Assembly (NCBI GenBank): GCA_905197955.1 | Contig: CAJKAR010000043.1 | Span: 1-35,520, forward strand | Length of the DNA: 35,520 nucleotides | Reading direction: 5' to 3' | From: an uncultured Lentisphaeria bacterium | GTDB taxonomy: Bacteria; Verrucomicrobiota; Lentisphaeria; Victivallales; UBA1829 | In this document: piece after piece, positions 8,516 to 17,851 of the stretch | How positions within the stretch are numbered: position 1 is the first letter of the stretch | Layout: the number at the start of each line of letters is the position of its first letter | Position numbers and translations under genes: made by a program | Notes under the pieces: generated by a model | What the model was told of the DNA's origin: nothing | The model's database searches: none | What the model saw: only the letters and a program-made list of their open reading frames with translations

Positions 8516-10333
8516 ATGGCGGAATGGTATTATAAAAAGAACGGAGTTTCAGTCGGACCGTTCAGCGAAGAGGATCTGCATCAGCTGATCGAACAGGGGC
8601 GCGTGACCGGGAATTCCATTCTGCGGGACAGTACAGCGTTTGTCTGGAAAACCGCCGCTGATTTTCCGGAACTGGCTCATTATTTCATGGAACCGGAAGA
8701 AGAGAATACTCCACTGCTGATGGCGGAAATTCTTTCCGTGGACAATACGGATTTCAAATTTTCCTGTCCGGTCTGCCATCAGAATTACACTGGAAGCATC
8801 GCATTGTATGAAGGCAAAAAAATCGTCTGCCGGCAATGTTCCTCGGAACTCACGATTCCAACGCAGATCACTTCTCCGGAAGCGGTACCGGAAATTCTGC
8901 CGGAAGAGATTCCCGAAGGAGAAATTCTCTGTCCCCACTGCTGGAAAACATTCCCGCGGCAATATATCATGTATATCAGCTCCCATCCTTCGCTGGTTGG
9001 CGATCCGGTCTGCGGAGAACACGAGCAGACCAGATTTTTCCCGGTCGTATTCAACTCAATCGGACAGCCGCTGGATTCGGAAGGGATGGTTTGCACGGAT
9101 ATGGCGTGTCCGCATTGTCATCTCCGTCTGCCGGCAAGCATTGTGGATTTGAATTCGCTCTATTTCTCCATTGTCGGCGCACCCGCCAGCGGGAAATCCT
9201 ACTTTCTTACGGCATTCACTCATATTCTGCGGAAAGTTCTGCCGGAATACTTCGGGAACTCATTCCTGGATATCGATCCGCAGATGAATTCCATGCTGAA
9301 TTCCTATGAGAAAATGCTGTTCATGGCCGTTGCACAGGACCATTTTGTAGCTCTGCCGAAAACCCAGCAGATCGGAGAGGGTTTTTCCAATCAGATTTTC
9401 ATGAACGGAATGGCGATGGATCTGCCGAAACCGTTCATTTTTGAACTGAAACCAATCTTTTCCACGGAAAAGGAAAAGCATCTGAACGTGATTTTCTACG
9501 ACAATGCAGGAGAACATTTTCAGCCGGGAAGTGATATTGTCATGAATCCGGCAACTCAGCATCTGTCTCATTCCAACGGAATCATCTTCACATTCGATCC
9601 CACCGCGGATGCCTCGATGCGAAGAGAGTGCAACCGGAACGATCCGCAGGTCGCAGAGGCGCTCAAAATCACGGATCAGAATGTGCTGCTCTGCGAAATG
9701 ATCAGCCGTCTCCGCAGACACGCGAATCTGAGGACGGATGAACGTTATCCGGTTCCCTGTGTGGTTTGCGTTGCAAAACACGACGTCTGGAGCTCTCTGC
9801 TGGACCAGGATCTGCGCAAGCTCAATCCGATTCATCTTGAACCGGATGCACTGGAAGCCTCTCTGGATATCGGCTTGATTCTGGATGTCTCCTTTGCCGT
9901 GCGGGAACTGCTGCTGAAGGCCAATCCGGCGATCGTCAATACCGCGGAATCCTTTTTTGAACATGTCGTTTACGTTCCGGTCAGCAATTTCGGAACGCTT
10001 GCGATCAAAAATGCAAACGGAGCCATCGGCATCATTCCGGAAAACATTGATCCGCTCTGGGCAGAAATTCCGTTCCTCTACCTGCTCTGCAAACTGGGAC
10101 TGATCCAGCAGACGAAATCCGCGCCCCAGCAGCAGACACCGCTGATGCCAGGATGCAGAATCGTGGACAAAATGCTGGTCTTTGAACATCCGGAACTGCA
10201 TCATCGGGTGCTGCTCCCCCTCGAATATTGCGGGGCATGCCTGACCATCGCAGGGAAACGCTACCGTCTGCCGGAAAACGAAACGAAAAAATTCATCACC
10301 CGGAAAAACGGAAAAGACAGTTTCTGGGATTAA
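8516..10333 (+). CDS. GYF/zinc-ribbon TRAFAC-like GTPase
   Basis: 605 residues. The start at 8516 is chosen because a GYF_2 domain (EWYYKKNGVSVGPFSEEDL) begins at once there; the upstream in-frame extension has no domain. Order: GYF_2 at 1-55; a zinc ribbon at about 83-112 (CPVC...CRQC); a second cysteine cluster at about 138-202 (CPHC, VCGEH, ACPHC); then an NTPase core with Walker A/G1 GAPASGKS (221-228), G3-like DNAGE (Asp329) and G4-like AKHD (Lys421, Asp423). That motif set fits TRAFAC GTPases better than ATPases. It may belong to the DO-GTPase2-like families linked to GAP1 proteins, but only one GTPase domain is present. No membrane helix: cytoplasmic. It heads the operon and is probably its switch; GYF domains bind proline-rich peptides, such as the linker of the next protein. 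Confidence 0.75.
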   Translation: MAEWYYKKNGVSVGPFSEEDLHQLIEQGRVTGNSILRDSTAFVWKTAADFPELAHYFMEPEEENTPLLMAEILSVDNTDFKFSCPVCHQNYTGSIALYEGKKIVCRQCSSELTIPTQITSPEAVPEILPEEIPEGEILCPHCWKTFPRQYIMYISSHPSLVGDPVCGEHEQTRFFPVVFNSIGQPLDSEGMVCTDMACPHCHLRLPASIVDLNSLYFSIVGAPASGKSYFLTAFTHILRKVLPEYFGNSFLDIDPQMNSMLNSYEKMLFMAVAQDHFVALPKTQQIGEGFSNQIFMNGMAMDLPKPFIFELKPIFSTEKEKHLNVIFYDNAGEHFQPGSDIVMNPATQHLSHSNGIIFTFDPTADASMRRECNRNDPQVAEALKITDQNVLLCEMISRLRRHANLRTDERYPVPCVVCVAKHDVWSSLLDQDLRKLNPIHLEPDALEASLDIGLILDVSFAVRELLLKANPAIVNTAESFFEHVVYVPVSNFGTLAIKNANGAIGIIPENIDPLWAEIPFLYLLCKLGLIQQTKSAPQQQTPLMPGCRIVDKMLVFEHPELHHRVLLPLEYCGACLTIAGKRYRLPENETKKFITRKNGKDSFWD

Positions 10334-10349
10334 GGATCTCGCAAAAACT

Positions 10350-12962
10350 ATGCTGGAGTTAATTCATACATCCGTTCCACAGGGATTGAAAGAAAATACA
10401 TCCGGATTCTGCTCTGTCGCCTGGACCGCCGGAATGCCGGTGAATCTGATTCCTCCGCTGGAACAGCTCTGCGCATACCGGGCTCTCTATCCCTTCGGCG
10501 ACCCGAAATACAATCTGAATCCTGTTGCCATCGCCTACCAGCACATCAAATACGGAGGAACGATCCTTCCGGTATTGAGCAGAATCGCATCCGCCGGACT
10601 CGATTATTCCGGAAGAAGCAATAAAATCGCCCATCAGATTCTGCTTCAGAAAGAAGAAACCGCATCCCCCGATTTTTCGCCGGCGGCTCTTTGCAGAAAC
10701 AGTCGCACATTCGTCACAGAGTGGAACCAGCCGCCGCAAGAACTGCCGATCAGACACATCATCGCTCCAAAAGAAGTTCGGATCCCCGCAGAAAACTGGA
10801 ATAAAATAGCCGGGAATGCGGCATGGGCGGGCATCATCGCGGAACACTATCTGCTGAATCCTTCCAGAGCGGTCTATGTGGAATATCCGGAGGGTTTTCC
10901 CCCAGAAACACTGCTCCTCCTTGTCACGGAGATCACGTCACTGCTGACAAAAGAACAGGAACTCTCTTTCACATTCAATACCTATTTCACCTCTCTGCCC
11001 ACAGGCGGAGCATGTTTTCTGCGGTTCTGCCCTGAAAATTCCCCTGCGCTCCGATCCGCTGAACGGGTAGCCTCCAATCCGATCATCCGTCTGACGGAGA
11101 AAAATGAACTGACTCCCGCTCAGGAAAATTCCCGCTGGGGAATCTACGCAAGAACCGGAATCCCCCCGGAAAGTTCTTCCGACTCCTCCGAACAACAGGA
11201 AGAGTCTCTTCCCGGACTTGCACCCATACCGGAAGAAACAAAGCCTCTGCCGCAGGAAAAAATAAATCAGGAGGAGAAAACGAACGATCTGTATCAGAAT
11301 TACCTCAAAGCAAGAGACATTGCTCAGACTCGTCTCGAACAACACAGAAAAAAACAGCAGCTTCTCCTCGGCATCGCCATCCTGATCACCCTTGCGGCGG
11401 CTTTTATTGCCATATCAATTCTGCTGTTCAGTCGGAACGAGCCTCAGGAGATGCTCCAGAATCAGCAGGGGGCTTCAAAAACACATTCTTCTGAGAAGCG
11501 GAATCACTCTAATGACTCGTCTTCCACTCAGGAAACAAGCGACGTCGTGGAAACAATCAGGATAGACCCCGGAAACTCTCCGAAAGAACAAGTTCTGCTT
11601 CAGGAAACTCCACCGCAGCCGGTCTCGTCGAAGCCACAGACGGTCGAGCAGCCGGATCGGTCTGGCAAACCGCCGAAGCCGGATCGGAAAAACATTCCCA
11701 AAAATCGGATTTCCGTTCCGTCTTCCCGTTCGCTCTCCCGATTTCTGGAACAACTGGCGTCCAGAATCTCAGAAGAAAACACATTCGCATTCAGCTGTTC
11801 TCTGCCGCCGGAACTGGAAAATGCGGAAGATCTTTCTCTGCAGCTGAGTGCCATCGGAGGAAATACGGCGAAAAAAATTGTCGGAAATCTTCCAAAATAC
11901 ATCCGAAAGGTTCCCGGAGGAGTCCGCATTCTCTCGACGGCCAACATTCCCAGGGACGGCATTTACGATTATGTGCCTGTTCCCGAAAACTTTCTGGAAA
12001 TCACCGTAGGAAACCGACAGCTCCATGTGGCGAAAAAAGCAGGCGGAAACCACGATAAAATCGACTCTCCCCGACTGACGGACATTCTCTCATTTACCTT
12101 TTCCCACGGATCGGCAAAAATCTCCGTCCCTTTTACCCTGACCGGAGAAATGGCGGCCAGCCTCCCCTTCGGCACTCTTGAAAAAGGTTCCGCCACACGA
12201 TATGATTTTGTATTCTCCGATCCTCCGTCAGAGCCGTTTCATTTCATTTACCGGAAAAGCCCGTCGGAAGAACGTTTTCTTTCGTTCCTCTCCTTCCGAT
12301 TCGCTGACCGGGATGAATTCTTCCAGACTCTGGAAAAGTGGAACCGTTTCCAGAAGAACCGGATTCGAAACAAGTCCCGGAAATTCCCGGACGTCGAAAA
12401 ACTCCAGCAGCAGATTGAGACGCTGAAAAAAGTGATCTCCAAATTTGAAAAAGAATATTCGGCCTTTTACAAGGATGACGATCCCATCACCTTCGGGGAA
12501 ATCCTTCTCTGCCGGGATCTAAAAAAGGCGGAAGAACAGATCACCGCCTTCACCTCCCGGAAAAGAGAGTACGAAACCTTTATGACACAGGAAGAAAAAA
12601 AACGCAGACGCAGCAGTGCAAAAGAAGAAGCGCCTCTGTTTCAGGAGACACGCAGAATCTTCGAGGATCTGAACGACTGCCATCCATCCAACCGGAATCT
12701 TCTCCGCAACATCGTTCTCTGCAATGAACAGAAATCCCGCAAGCTGAAGCAGGAGAATCAGGAAAAGAAACTGCGGGAATTCCTTCAGAAACAAATTCCG
12801 AATCTGCCCATCTCAAAGCAGGCGAAGGAAAAACTTAAGAAAGCTGTCGGCAGCAGACAGCAAATCGTCCTGTTCCGCGATGGAGCAAACCGGAACAGGG
12901 AACTGGAACAGTATTTCACCCGGATCTGGGTCACGCGAACCGTAAAACAGGGGCGGAAATGA
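10350..12962 (+). CDS. GAP1-like N-terminal domain, single-span membrane protein
   Basis: 870 residues, 16 bases after the GTPase gene. The first ~240 residues read LIHTSVPQGLKENTSGFCSV, then GMP, LCAYRALYPFGDP, LNPVAIAYQHIKYGG, SRIASAGLDYSGRSNKIAHQ. I recognise this pattern from planctomycete-type GTPase-associated proteins (GAP1-N2 class, from memory). One membrane helix lies at about 337-359, preceded by an acidic, Pro-rich stretch and followed by a Ser/Pro/Gln-rich linker (about 370-460). A large unrecognised C-terminal region with charged coiled coil (about 670-860) follows. The N-terminal part should be cytoplasmic, near the GTPase, and the C-terminal part periplasmic. The stop overlaps the next start as ATGA. 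Function is inferred from context only. Confidence 0.65.
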   Translation: MLELIHTSVPQGLKENTSGFCSVAWTAGMPVNLIPPLEQLCAYRALYPFGDPKYNLNPVAIAYQHIKYGGTILPVLSRIASAGLDYSGRSNKIAHQILLQKEETASPDFSPAALCRNSRTFVTEWNQPPQELPIRHIIAPKEVRIPAENWNKIAGNAAWAGIIAEHYLLNPSRAVYVEYPEGFPPETLLLLVTEITSLLTKEQELSFTFNTYFTSLPTGGACFLRFCPENSPALRSAERVASNPIIRLTEKNELTPAQENSRWGIYARTGIPPESSSDSSEQQEESLPGLAPIPEETKPLPQEKINQEEKTNDLYQNYLKARDIAQTRLEQHRKKQQLLLGIAILITLAAAFIAISILLFSRNEPQEMLQNQQGASKTHSSEKRNHSNDSSSTQETSDVVETIRIDPGNSPKEQVLLQETPPQPVSSKPQTVEQPDRSGKPPKPDRKNIPKNRISVPSSRSLSRFLEQLASRISEENTFAFSCSLPPELENAEDLSLQLSAIGGNTAKKIVGNLPKYIRKVPGGVRILSTANIPRDGIYDYVPVPENFLEITVGNRQLHVAKKAGGNHDKIDSPRLTDILSFTFSHGSAKISVPFTLTGEMAASLPFGTLEKGSATRYDFVFSDPPSEPFHFIYRKSPSEERFLSFLSFRFADRDEFFQTLEKWNRFQKNRIRNKSRKFPDVEKLQQQIETLKKVISKFEKEYSAFYKDDDPITFGEILLCRDLKKAEEQITAFTSRKREYETFMTQEEKKRRRSSAKEEAPLFQETRRIFEDLNDCHPSNRNLLRNIVLCNEQKSRKLKQENQEKKLREFLQKQIPNLPISKQAKEKLKKAVGSRQQIVLFRDGANRNRELEQYFTRIWVTRTVKQGRK

Positions 12963-15900
12963 GCAAAATAACAGAACTGATTTCAAAAATGTACGCGTTT
13001 CTTGACAGCGCGGATCAATCCAGCACCCCGGAAATGCGGGAGATCTCCCTCCGTTTCGCGGCACTCTGCCGGGAGGTCAACGAGGATCTGGAACATGCGG
13101 ATATGTTCCTCAAAAAAGGACTCGTTATCGATGCATTGAAATTCGACAAGGAACTCCATCCCTCTCTCCTCTCCCGCGCGGTGACCTTGAATATCAAACG
13201 CTTCGAAGAATGGAGCCAACTCTGTCATCTTTATGAAAATTGGGAATCGCCTCAGCCGATCAATCTGGCAATCGTCCGCCGGATGCATGAAGCCTACCGC
13301 AGTACCGAAATGCTCGCGCCCCTGCTGGAAAAGTGGCGCGCCATCATGCGCGACGGCTCCACAGAGGAAAAACTCGATATCCTCCGGAACATTCATAAGC
13401 TGGATCCCGCCAACAAAGCATGGGCGGGCAATCTGGCAAAACTGGAACAGGTCCGGCTCGAAGAGCTGTATGATGAGGCAAAACAGGCAATTCTTGACAA
13501 GGATTATGTCGGACTGGAAAAAATCTTTCTTGAGCTCTCCTCTCCGGACCTGAATGCAGCTCCCGATGACAAGGTCATGGAAAAAATCACTGCCGTTCTG
13601 CACGAGTATCAGAAAAATCAGCTTGCCGCGCAGACCAGACGCCTACTCGGGGAAATTGCAGACGCCTACAGTGAACAGAATTACGAAACCCTCCAGACGT
13701 TATTCCGCCGATGGGAGGAACTGGAAAGCGATCCTGATTTCGAACAGCCTCCTGAAGCCGCCTCACAGATCGAGGACACCCGTCGATGGATGCGTCAGAT
13801 TCAGGAAGAACGCGAACGGCAGGAAGAGTTCGATCGGACGCTCGCCGACCTCATCGAACACTTGGATTCGGAAGGCCCCATTCACGAAATTGAGCGTCTT
13901 TACGGAACTCTTCAGCGGCTGGATCTTCCTCTGCCCGACTTCCTAACGGAGCGGGTGCGGTCCGCCCGGGAAAAAGCGGATCTGAAAAGCGCACGCATTC
14001 ATCGCCGCCATCTGATACTCGGAGTTCTCGCAATTATCGCAGTAATCGGCATCACGGCATATCTCATTGCCTGGATTCAGGAGGAAAAAGCCTATAAAGA
14101 CGTCCGCCGCCAGATGGAAAACGCCCTGAATGCCAGACAGTATAAAACCGTCCTCGACCAATATGAACATCTCTCCTCATCCACCTCCCCCTTTGCGGAA
14201 CGCCCGACAATCCTGAAACTGCGCGACGACGCAAAAAAACAGACGGAGGAACTCGCAAAACTCGCCTCCGACTACACCATGACCCTGAAAGCCGCCGAAG
14301 TTTTCCTGACTCCGCAGGGAGTGGAAGCAAAACGCCTTGAGGAACTCATCCGGCACGCGGAGAAACTGACCACCCGTCTCTCTTTGACCGCGGCTCAGAC
14401 CGCCGCTCTGACCCATTTGAAAATTCGCCGGGATGAACTCCTCCAGCAGCTCGCCCGGGAACGCGAGGCCCGCTTCCGCAGACAAATGGAAGAGCTGGAG
14501 GAACGGCTTTCCAATTTCCGGAAAAAACTGCTCCTGAACGCGGACCTTGCGAAACTTTCCGGAGAACTGGCTGATTTCCGACGGGAATTTAAACAGATTA
14601 CCAGTCCGGAAGCCGTCCGGGGAATCGACCGGCAATATCAGGAACTCTTCCGGAAGCGGCTGGATTTCACATTGAACGCTCTGGAAACAACCTTGAAAAA
14701 TCTCGTTGCTGAAAAAAATTACCGCATCCGTCTGGAAACACCTTCCTCGTTCCTGGATTACATGGATGCACTCGATCATCTTGAAACTCGTCAGCCCTCG
14801 CTCTATCCGCAATATGCGAACGCGGTCTCCATGACAAACTCCTGGCGCAGATTCAGCGACGGAATCTTCAGCAAAAAGGAACTGAATGATCCCGCTGAAC
14901 TCAAAAACATTTACAGTAAAGTCGCTGCCGAAAGAGGAGTCGATCCCAATTACAGCGATCTTGCGCGCTTCGTTCCGCCGGAAGTCTCCGGGGCCTCGGG
15001 ACAAAATCCCTGTCCCGCTCTGACAACCATGATTGAAGAACTCAATTCCACCATTCTCAGCAAGGAATACGATCTTTACGAAATCATTCTTGAAGATGCC
15101 GTCGGCAACCGGTACCATTTCTTCACCGACCGTCCCCCCGAATTTGAAAATCCACGGAAAAACAGTAAATATCCCCGCTCAATGACCCTGATGGTTTCCA
15201 CCCGTCCCGGCAATGCCATTCCGCTGAAACTGGAGATCAGCGGAATGTATGGAAAAATCTTTTTCCGACGTGCCGGAGAGTTGAAGGAGATCCTGCTGCC
15301 GGATTCCTTTGTCAGACTCGTCAACGGCAATCTTCTGAGCCGTACCATTCCCAAGGCTCATCATTTCACGTTCCTGAAAAATGCGTGTCATTCCATCCGC
15401 AACGCCCCATCTCCGGCACAGGCGGAACTGGCGATTCTCACCGCCCTCAAGGAGCTGAGAAATCGGAAAAACATGAATGCCTACATGCGCATGAATTCCG
15501 CAAAGAGACTGCTCGGCATGCTGAAACTGACCTCGGGATTAAACAACGCTACCGTGGATGCGCTTCTGGCAAAACTGAATGCGGCCGATGCCCCGGAATG
15601 GAGCTGGATGAATCCCAGAGAAGAGGTGGACCGTTCTGCGGAAGCAGCCGCCATGCGGAAAGCCGTCGATCAGCTTCCCGTGGAGGAACTGGAACGGACC
15701 ATTCGCTTTCAAAGAGCATTTTATGAAGAGGCGCTTTCCCGGATTCTGCGTCCGGCGGCAATCGTTCTGACAAAAGGAAAAGAACAAATCATCCCGTTCC
15801 GCGACTCCACCATCTCCGGAGAACTCTGGAGCATCACCCGGATTCCCGGCGGAGAATTCAGCATCCGGATTTTCGCAAGATGGAACCCGGAAAACGGAAC

Positions 15901-16084
15901 CTTCCGGAAAGACAAATCCGCAGACCAGCCGGTTCACGGAATGGTGCTCTTCACTCCGGATGACCGGATGGAAACTCTCGCCGTGTTTCAGAAATTAACC
16001 CAGTCGTTTTCCTCTTCCGGCAATCCCATGCAGCCGACCGATTATCCTCTCCGCTGGCCTGCCAATTTCGTGGAGGAACAATGA
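12959..16084 (+). CDS. 1041-residue coiled-coil membrane protein, unknown family
   Basis: Starts by ATGA overlap with the preceding gene and ends by ATGA overlap with the next, so translation is coupled. Residues 1-340 are all-helical and rich in Glu/Leu/Arg, with a repeat-like look (possibly TPR-like, not proven). One hydrophobic helix sits at about 351-372 (LILGVLAIIAVIGITAYLIAWI). Long charged coiled coil follows to about 590, then a globular region including LYEIILEDAVGNRYHFFTD and a C-terminal ~100 residues predicted mixed alpha/beta. The layout, a helical cytoplasmic part, one span and a long rod, would suit a scaffold linking the cytoplasmic GTPase to envelope parts. I do not recognise the family, and no enzymatic motif is visible. 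Confidence 0.6.
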   Translation: MSKITELISKMYAFLDSADQSSTPEMREISLRFAALCREVNEDLEHADMFLKKGLVIDALKFDKELHPSLLSRAVTLNIKRFEEWSQLCHLYENWESPQPINLAIVRRMHEAYRSTEMLAPLLEKWRAIMRDGSTEEKLDILRNIHKLDPANKAWAGNLAKLEQVRLEELYDEAKQAILDKDYVGLEKIFLELSSPDLNAAPDDKVMEKITAVLHEYQKNQLAAQTRRLLGEIADAYSEQNYETLQTLFRRWEELESDPDFEQPPEAASQIEDTRRWMRQIQEERERQEEFDRTLADLIEHLDSEGPIHEIERLYGTLQRLDLPLPDFLTERVRSAREKADLKSARIHRRHLILGVLAIIAVIGITAYLIAWIQEEKAYKDVRRQMENALNARQYKTVLDQYEHLSSSTSPFAERPTILKLRDDAKKQTEELAKLASDYTMTLKAAEVFLTPQGVEAKRLEELIRHAEKLTTRLSLTAAQTAALTHLKIRRDELLQQLAREREARFRRQMEELEERLSNFRKKLLLNADLAKLSGELADFRREFKQITSPEAVRGIDRQYQELFRKRLDFTLNALETTLKNLVAEKNYRIRLETPSSFLDYMDALDHLETRQPSLYPQYANAVSMTNSWRRFSDGIFSKKELNDPAELKNIYSKVAAERGVDPNYSDLARFVPPEVSGASGQNPCPALTTMIEELNSTILSKEYDLYEIILEDAVGNRYHFFTDRPPEFENPRKNSKYPRSMTLMVSTRPGNAIPLKLEISGMYGKIFFRRAGELKEILLPDSFVRLVNGNLLSRTIPKAHHFTFLKNACHSIRNAPSPAQAELAILTALKELRNRKNMNAYMRMNSAKRLLGMLKLTSGLNNATVDALLAKLNAADAPEWSWMNPREEVDRSAEAAAMRKAVDQLPVEELERTIRFQRAFYEEALSRILRPAAIVLTKGKEQIIPFRDSTISGELWSITRIPGGEFSIRIFARWNPENGTFRKDKSADQPVHGMVLFTPDDRMETLAVFQKLTQSFSSSGNPMQPTDYPLRWPANFVEEQ

Positions 16085-16968
16085 ACGCTTATTTTGTAAA
16101 ACTCAACGGAAAAATCTTCGGCCCCTTTTCCGGCAGAAAACTGAAGAGTATGAAAGATGCGGGATTGATCCGGCAGGACACGCCCGTTTCCATGGATCGC
16201 ACGTCATGGCGTTCCGCCGTGGATCTTCCATGGCTTTTCAGTGTCGCAGATGCTCCGCCGGTTGCTCCGGAAGTGGAAAATGCGAAAGAGAACGCGGCAA
16301 TCTTTTCTGCTTCCAGTTCCGGTCAGGAAGAGGAGGACTGCATTCATCTTGTCCCGCCGGATGAGTGGCAGACGGAAACGGAAACCGGAACACCGGACCG
16401 GATGGAATTCTTTGCCAGAGTAATCTCGCTGATCTGGAACCCGGCCTGTCATGTAACGGCGATCCGGGACCGTTTTGGAGAAGATGGATGTGCTGTGGCT
16501 TCCGTGATCGTTTTCCTGTTTTTCTGGCTTTCGACCACTCTTTCCCTGAATCTTCTCCCGGCATTGAAAGGACTTTCGCTTCCTCTGTGGAAAACAATCG
16601 TTCTGCCGCTGTTCCTAGTACTGTTCCTGACGCTATATACAGCATTTGTCCGACTGTTTTTCGGGAATGAGAAGTTCAAGCAGCTCCATGTATCGGATTT
16701 CCTCACGGTAGGAGCCTCGCTTGCCTGCTGGGGAGTGCTGCTTCCCTTTGCGGGAGTGCTGTGGAGTGTTCTTCCGGCGGGAACGGAGTACTTCCGATCC
16801 GTCTGGTTCATCCTGCTTCTGTTTTTCTTCTGCTGCGGAGCGACCATTTCCACGCTCTGTTTTTATGAAAGCTGGACAGGATTCGGTGCCGTAAAAAAAA
16901 CAACGGCCGCTTATCTGCTGCCGTTTGTCTTTTTCTTTTCCATATTTCTGGTCATGATCCATTTTTAA
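16081..16968 (+). CDS. GYF-domain multi-span membrane protein (Yip1-like)
   Basis: 295 residues, start fixed by ATGA overlap. Residues 3-55 form a second GYF_2 domain (AYFVKLNGKIFGPFSGRKL...VSMDRTSWRSAVDLP), matching the one in the GTPase at 8516. An acidic linker follows to about 105, then five or so hydrophobic helices from about 140 to 293. Preceding them is FFARVISLIWNPACHVTAI, like the entry segment of Yip1/DUF1282-type membrane domains. The GYF domain should face the cytoplasm. Two GYF proteins in one operon suggest a shared proline-rich ligand, for example the linker of the 870-residue protein. No transport motif is evident. Confidence 0.65.
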   Translation: MNAYFVKLNGKIFGPFSGRKLKSMKDAGLIRQDTPVSMDRTSWRSAVDLPWLFSVADAPPVAPEVENAKENAAIFSASSSGQEEEDCIHLVPPDEWQTETETGTPDRMEFFARVISLIWNPACHVTAIRDRFGEDGCAVASVIVFLFFWLSTTLSLNLLPALKGLSLPLWKTIVLPLFLVLFLTLYTAFVRLFFGNEKFKQLHVSDFLTVGASLACWGVLLPFAGVLWSVLPAGTEYFRSVWFILLLFFFCCGATISTLCFYESWTGFGAVKKTTAAYLLPFVFFFSIFLVMIHF

Positions 16969-16980
16969 GGAGAGTCAAGT

Positions 16981-17847
16981 ATGTCAAACGAGTCGAAACT
17001 GAGCTGGGAACATCTGGATATCGAATGCCGGTGCGGCTTTCAAAGCAAAAAATTCACGGCGGTCAATTTTGTCTTCACCTTTATCTTCGGGACCCTGCTG
17101 ACGGTTCTTTTCTTCGCGGCGCTGTTTCCCTTCCGGGGATCGAGCACCTATATCGACATGTTCTTCCATGGAGGAGTGGAAAACCGTTCCGTCATTCCTT
17201 ATTTCACGATGCTCCTGGCATTCTGGGCCGTGGCGATCCTGCTGGTCAAGCTCCAGAAGCTCAGTGTGCAGAGAAGAGCTCTTGAACTCAAAATCCTGCC
17301 GAAAAATCCCAATTTTGTTCTCTCCCCGGCAACCGCCAAGGAGATTCTCGACAACATCTACGACAAAGTGCAGACCCCCAAGCGTTTTCTGATTCTGGAC
17401 CGCATTGAACGATCGCTTTCGAACTTGAAAAACATCGGCAACGTAAGCGATGTCTCCGAAGGGCTGAACGCGCAGGCCTCCAACGATGAAAACTATCTGG
17501 CCTCCTCCTACACGGTACTGAAGGGCTTCATCTGGGCGATCCCGGTACTGGGGTTCATCGGAACGGTACTGGGACTGGCATATGCGGTCGGAGGATTCGG
17601 AACCGTGGTCAGCAAGGGCGCCGATGTGGAACAGCTGAAGCAATCCCTTGCCGGAGTCACAAGCGGACTTTCCATCGCTTTTGAAACAACGCTCATCGCG
17701 CTCGTCGCCGCCCTGTTCGTCCAGCTGATGATGACATTCGTCATGAGCAGGGAAGAGGATTTCCTCGATGAATGCAGCGATTACTGCCACCGGAATCTCA
17801 TCGCCAAACTGAAAACAGCAAAAATGATCGATCAAATCAGCGAGTAA
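16981..17847 (+). CDS. MotA/TolQ/ExbB-family proton channel protein
   Basis: 288 residues; AAGGAGA at 16967-16973 overlaps the previous stop. Hydrophobic helices lie at about 26-48, 70-92, 182-204 and 226-251. The last two contain the family hallmark IPVLGFIGTVLGLAYAVGGFG and GVTSGLSIAFETTLIALVAALFVQ, in which the small and Thr residues line the ion path in TolQ/ExbB. The loop between helices 2 and 3 (about 93-178) is cytoplasmic and would transmit torque. This is an inner-membrane pentameric stator subunit in known members, driven by H+ or Na+. Its partners are the two ExbD-like proteins directly downstream. The presence of a GTPase and tethered coiled-coil proteins, not a TonB or flagellar gene, sets this copy apart. 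Confidence 0.88.
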   Translation: MSNESKLSWEHLDIECRCGFQSKKFTAVNFVFTFIFGTLLTVLFFAALFPFRGSSTYIDMFFHGGVENRSVIPYFTMLLAFWAVAILLVKLQKLSVQRRALELKILPKNPNFVLSPATAKEILDNIYDKVQTPKRFLILDRIERSLSNLKNIGNVSDVSEGLNAQASNDENYLASSYTVLKGFIWAIPVLGFIGTVLGLAYAVGGFGTVVSKGADVEQLKQSLAGVTSGLSIAFETTLIALVAALFVQLMMTFVMSREEDFLDECSDYCHRNLIAKLKTAKMIDQISE

Positions 17848-17851
17848 TCCC

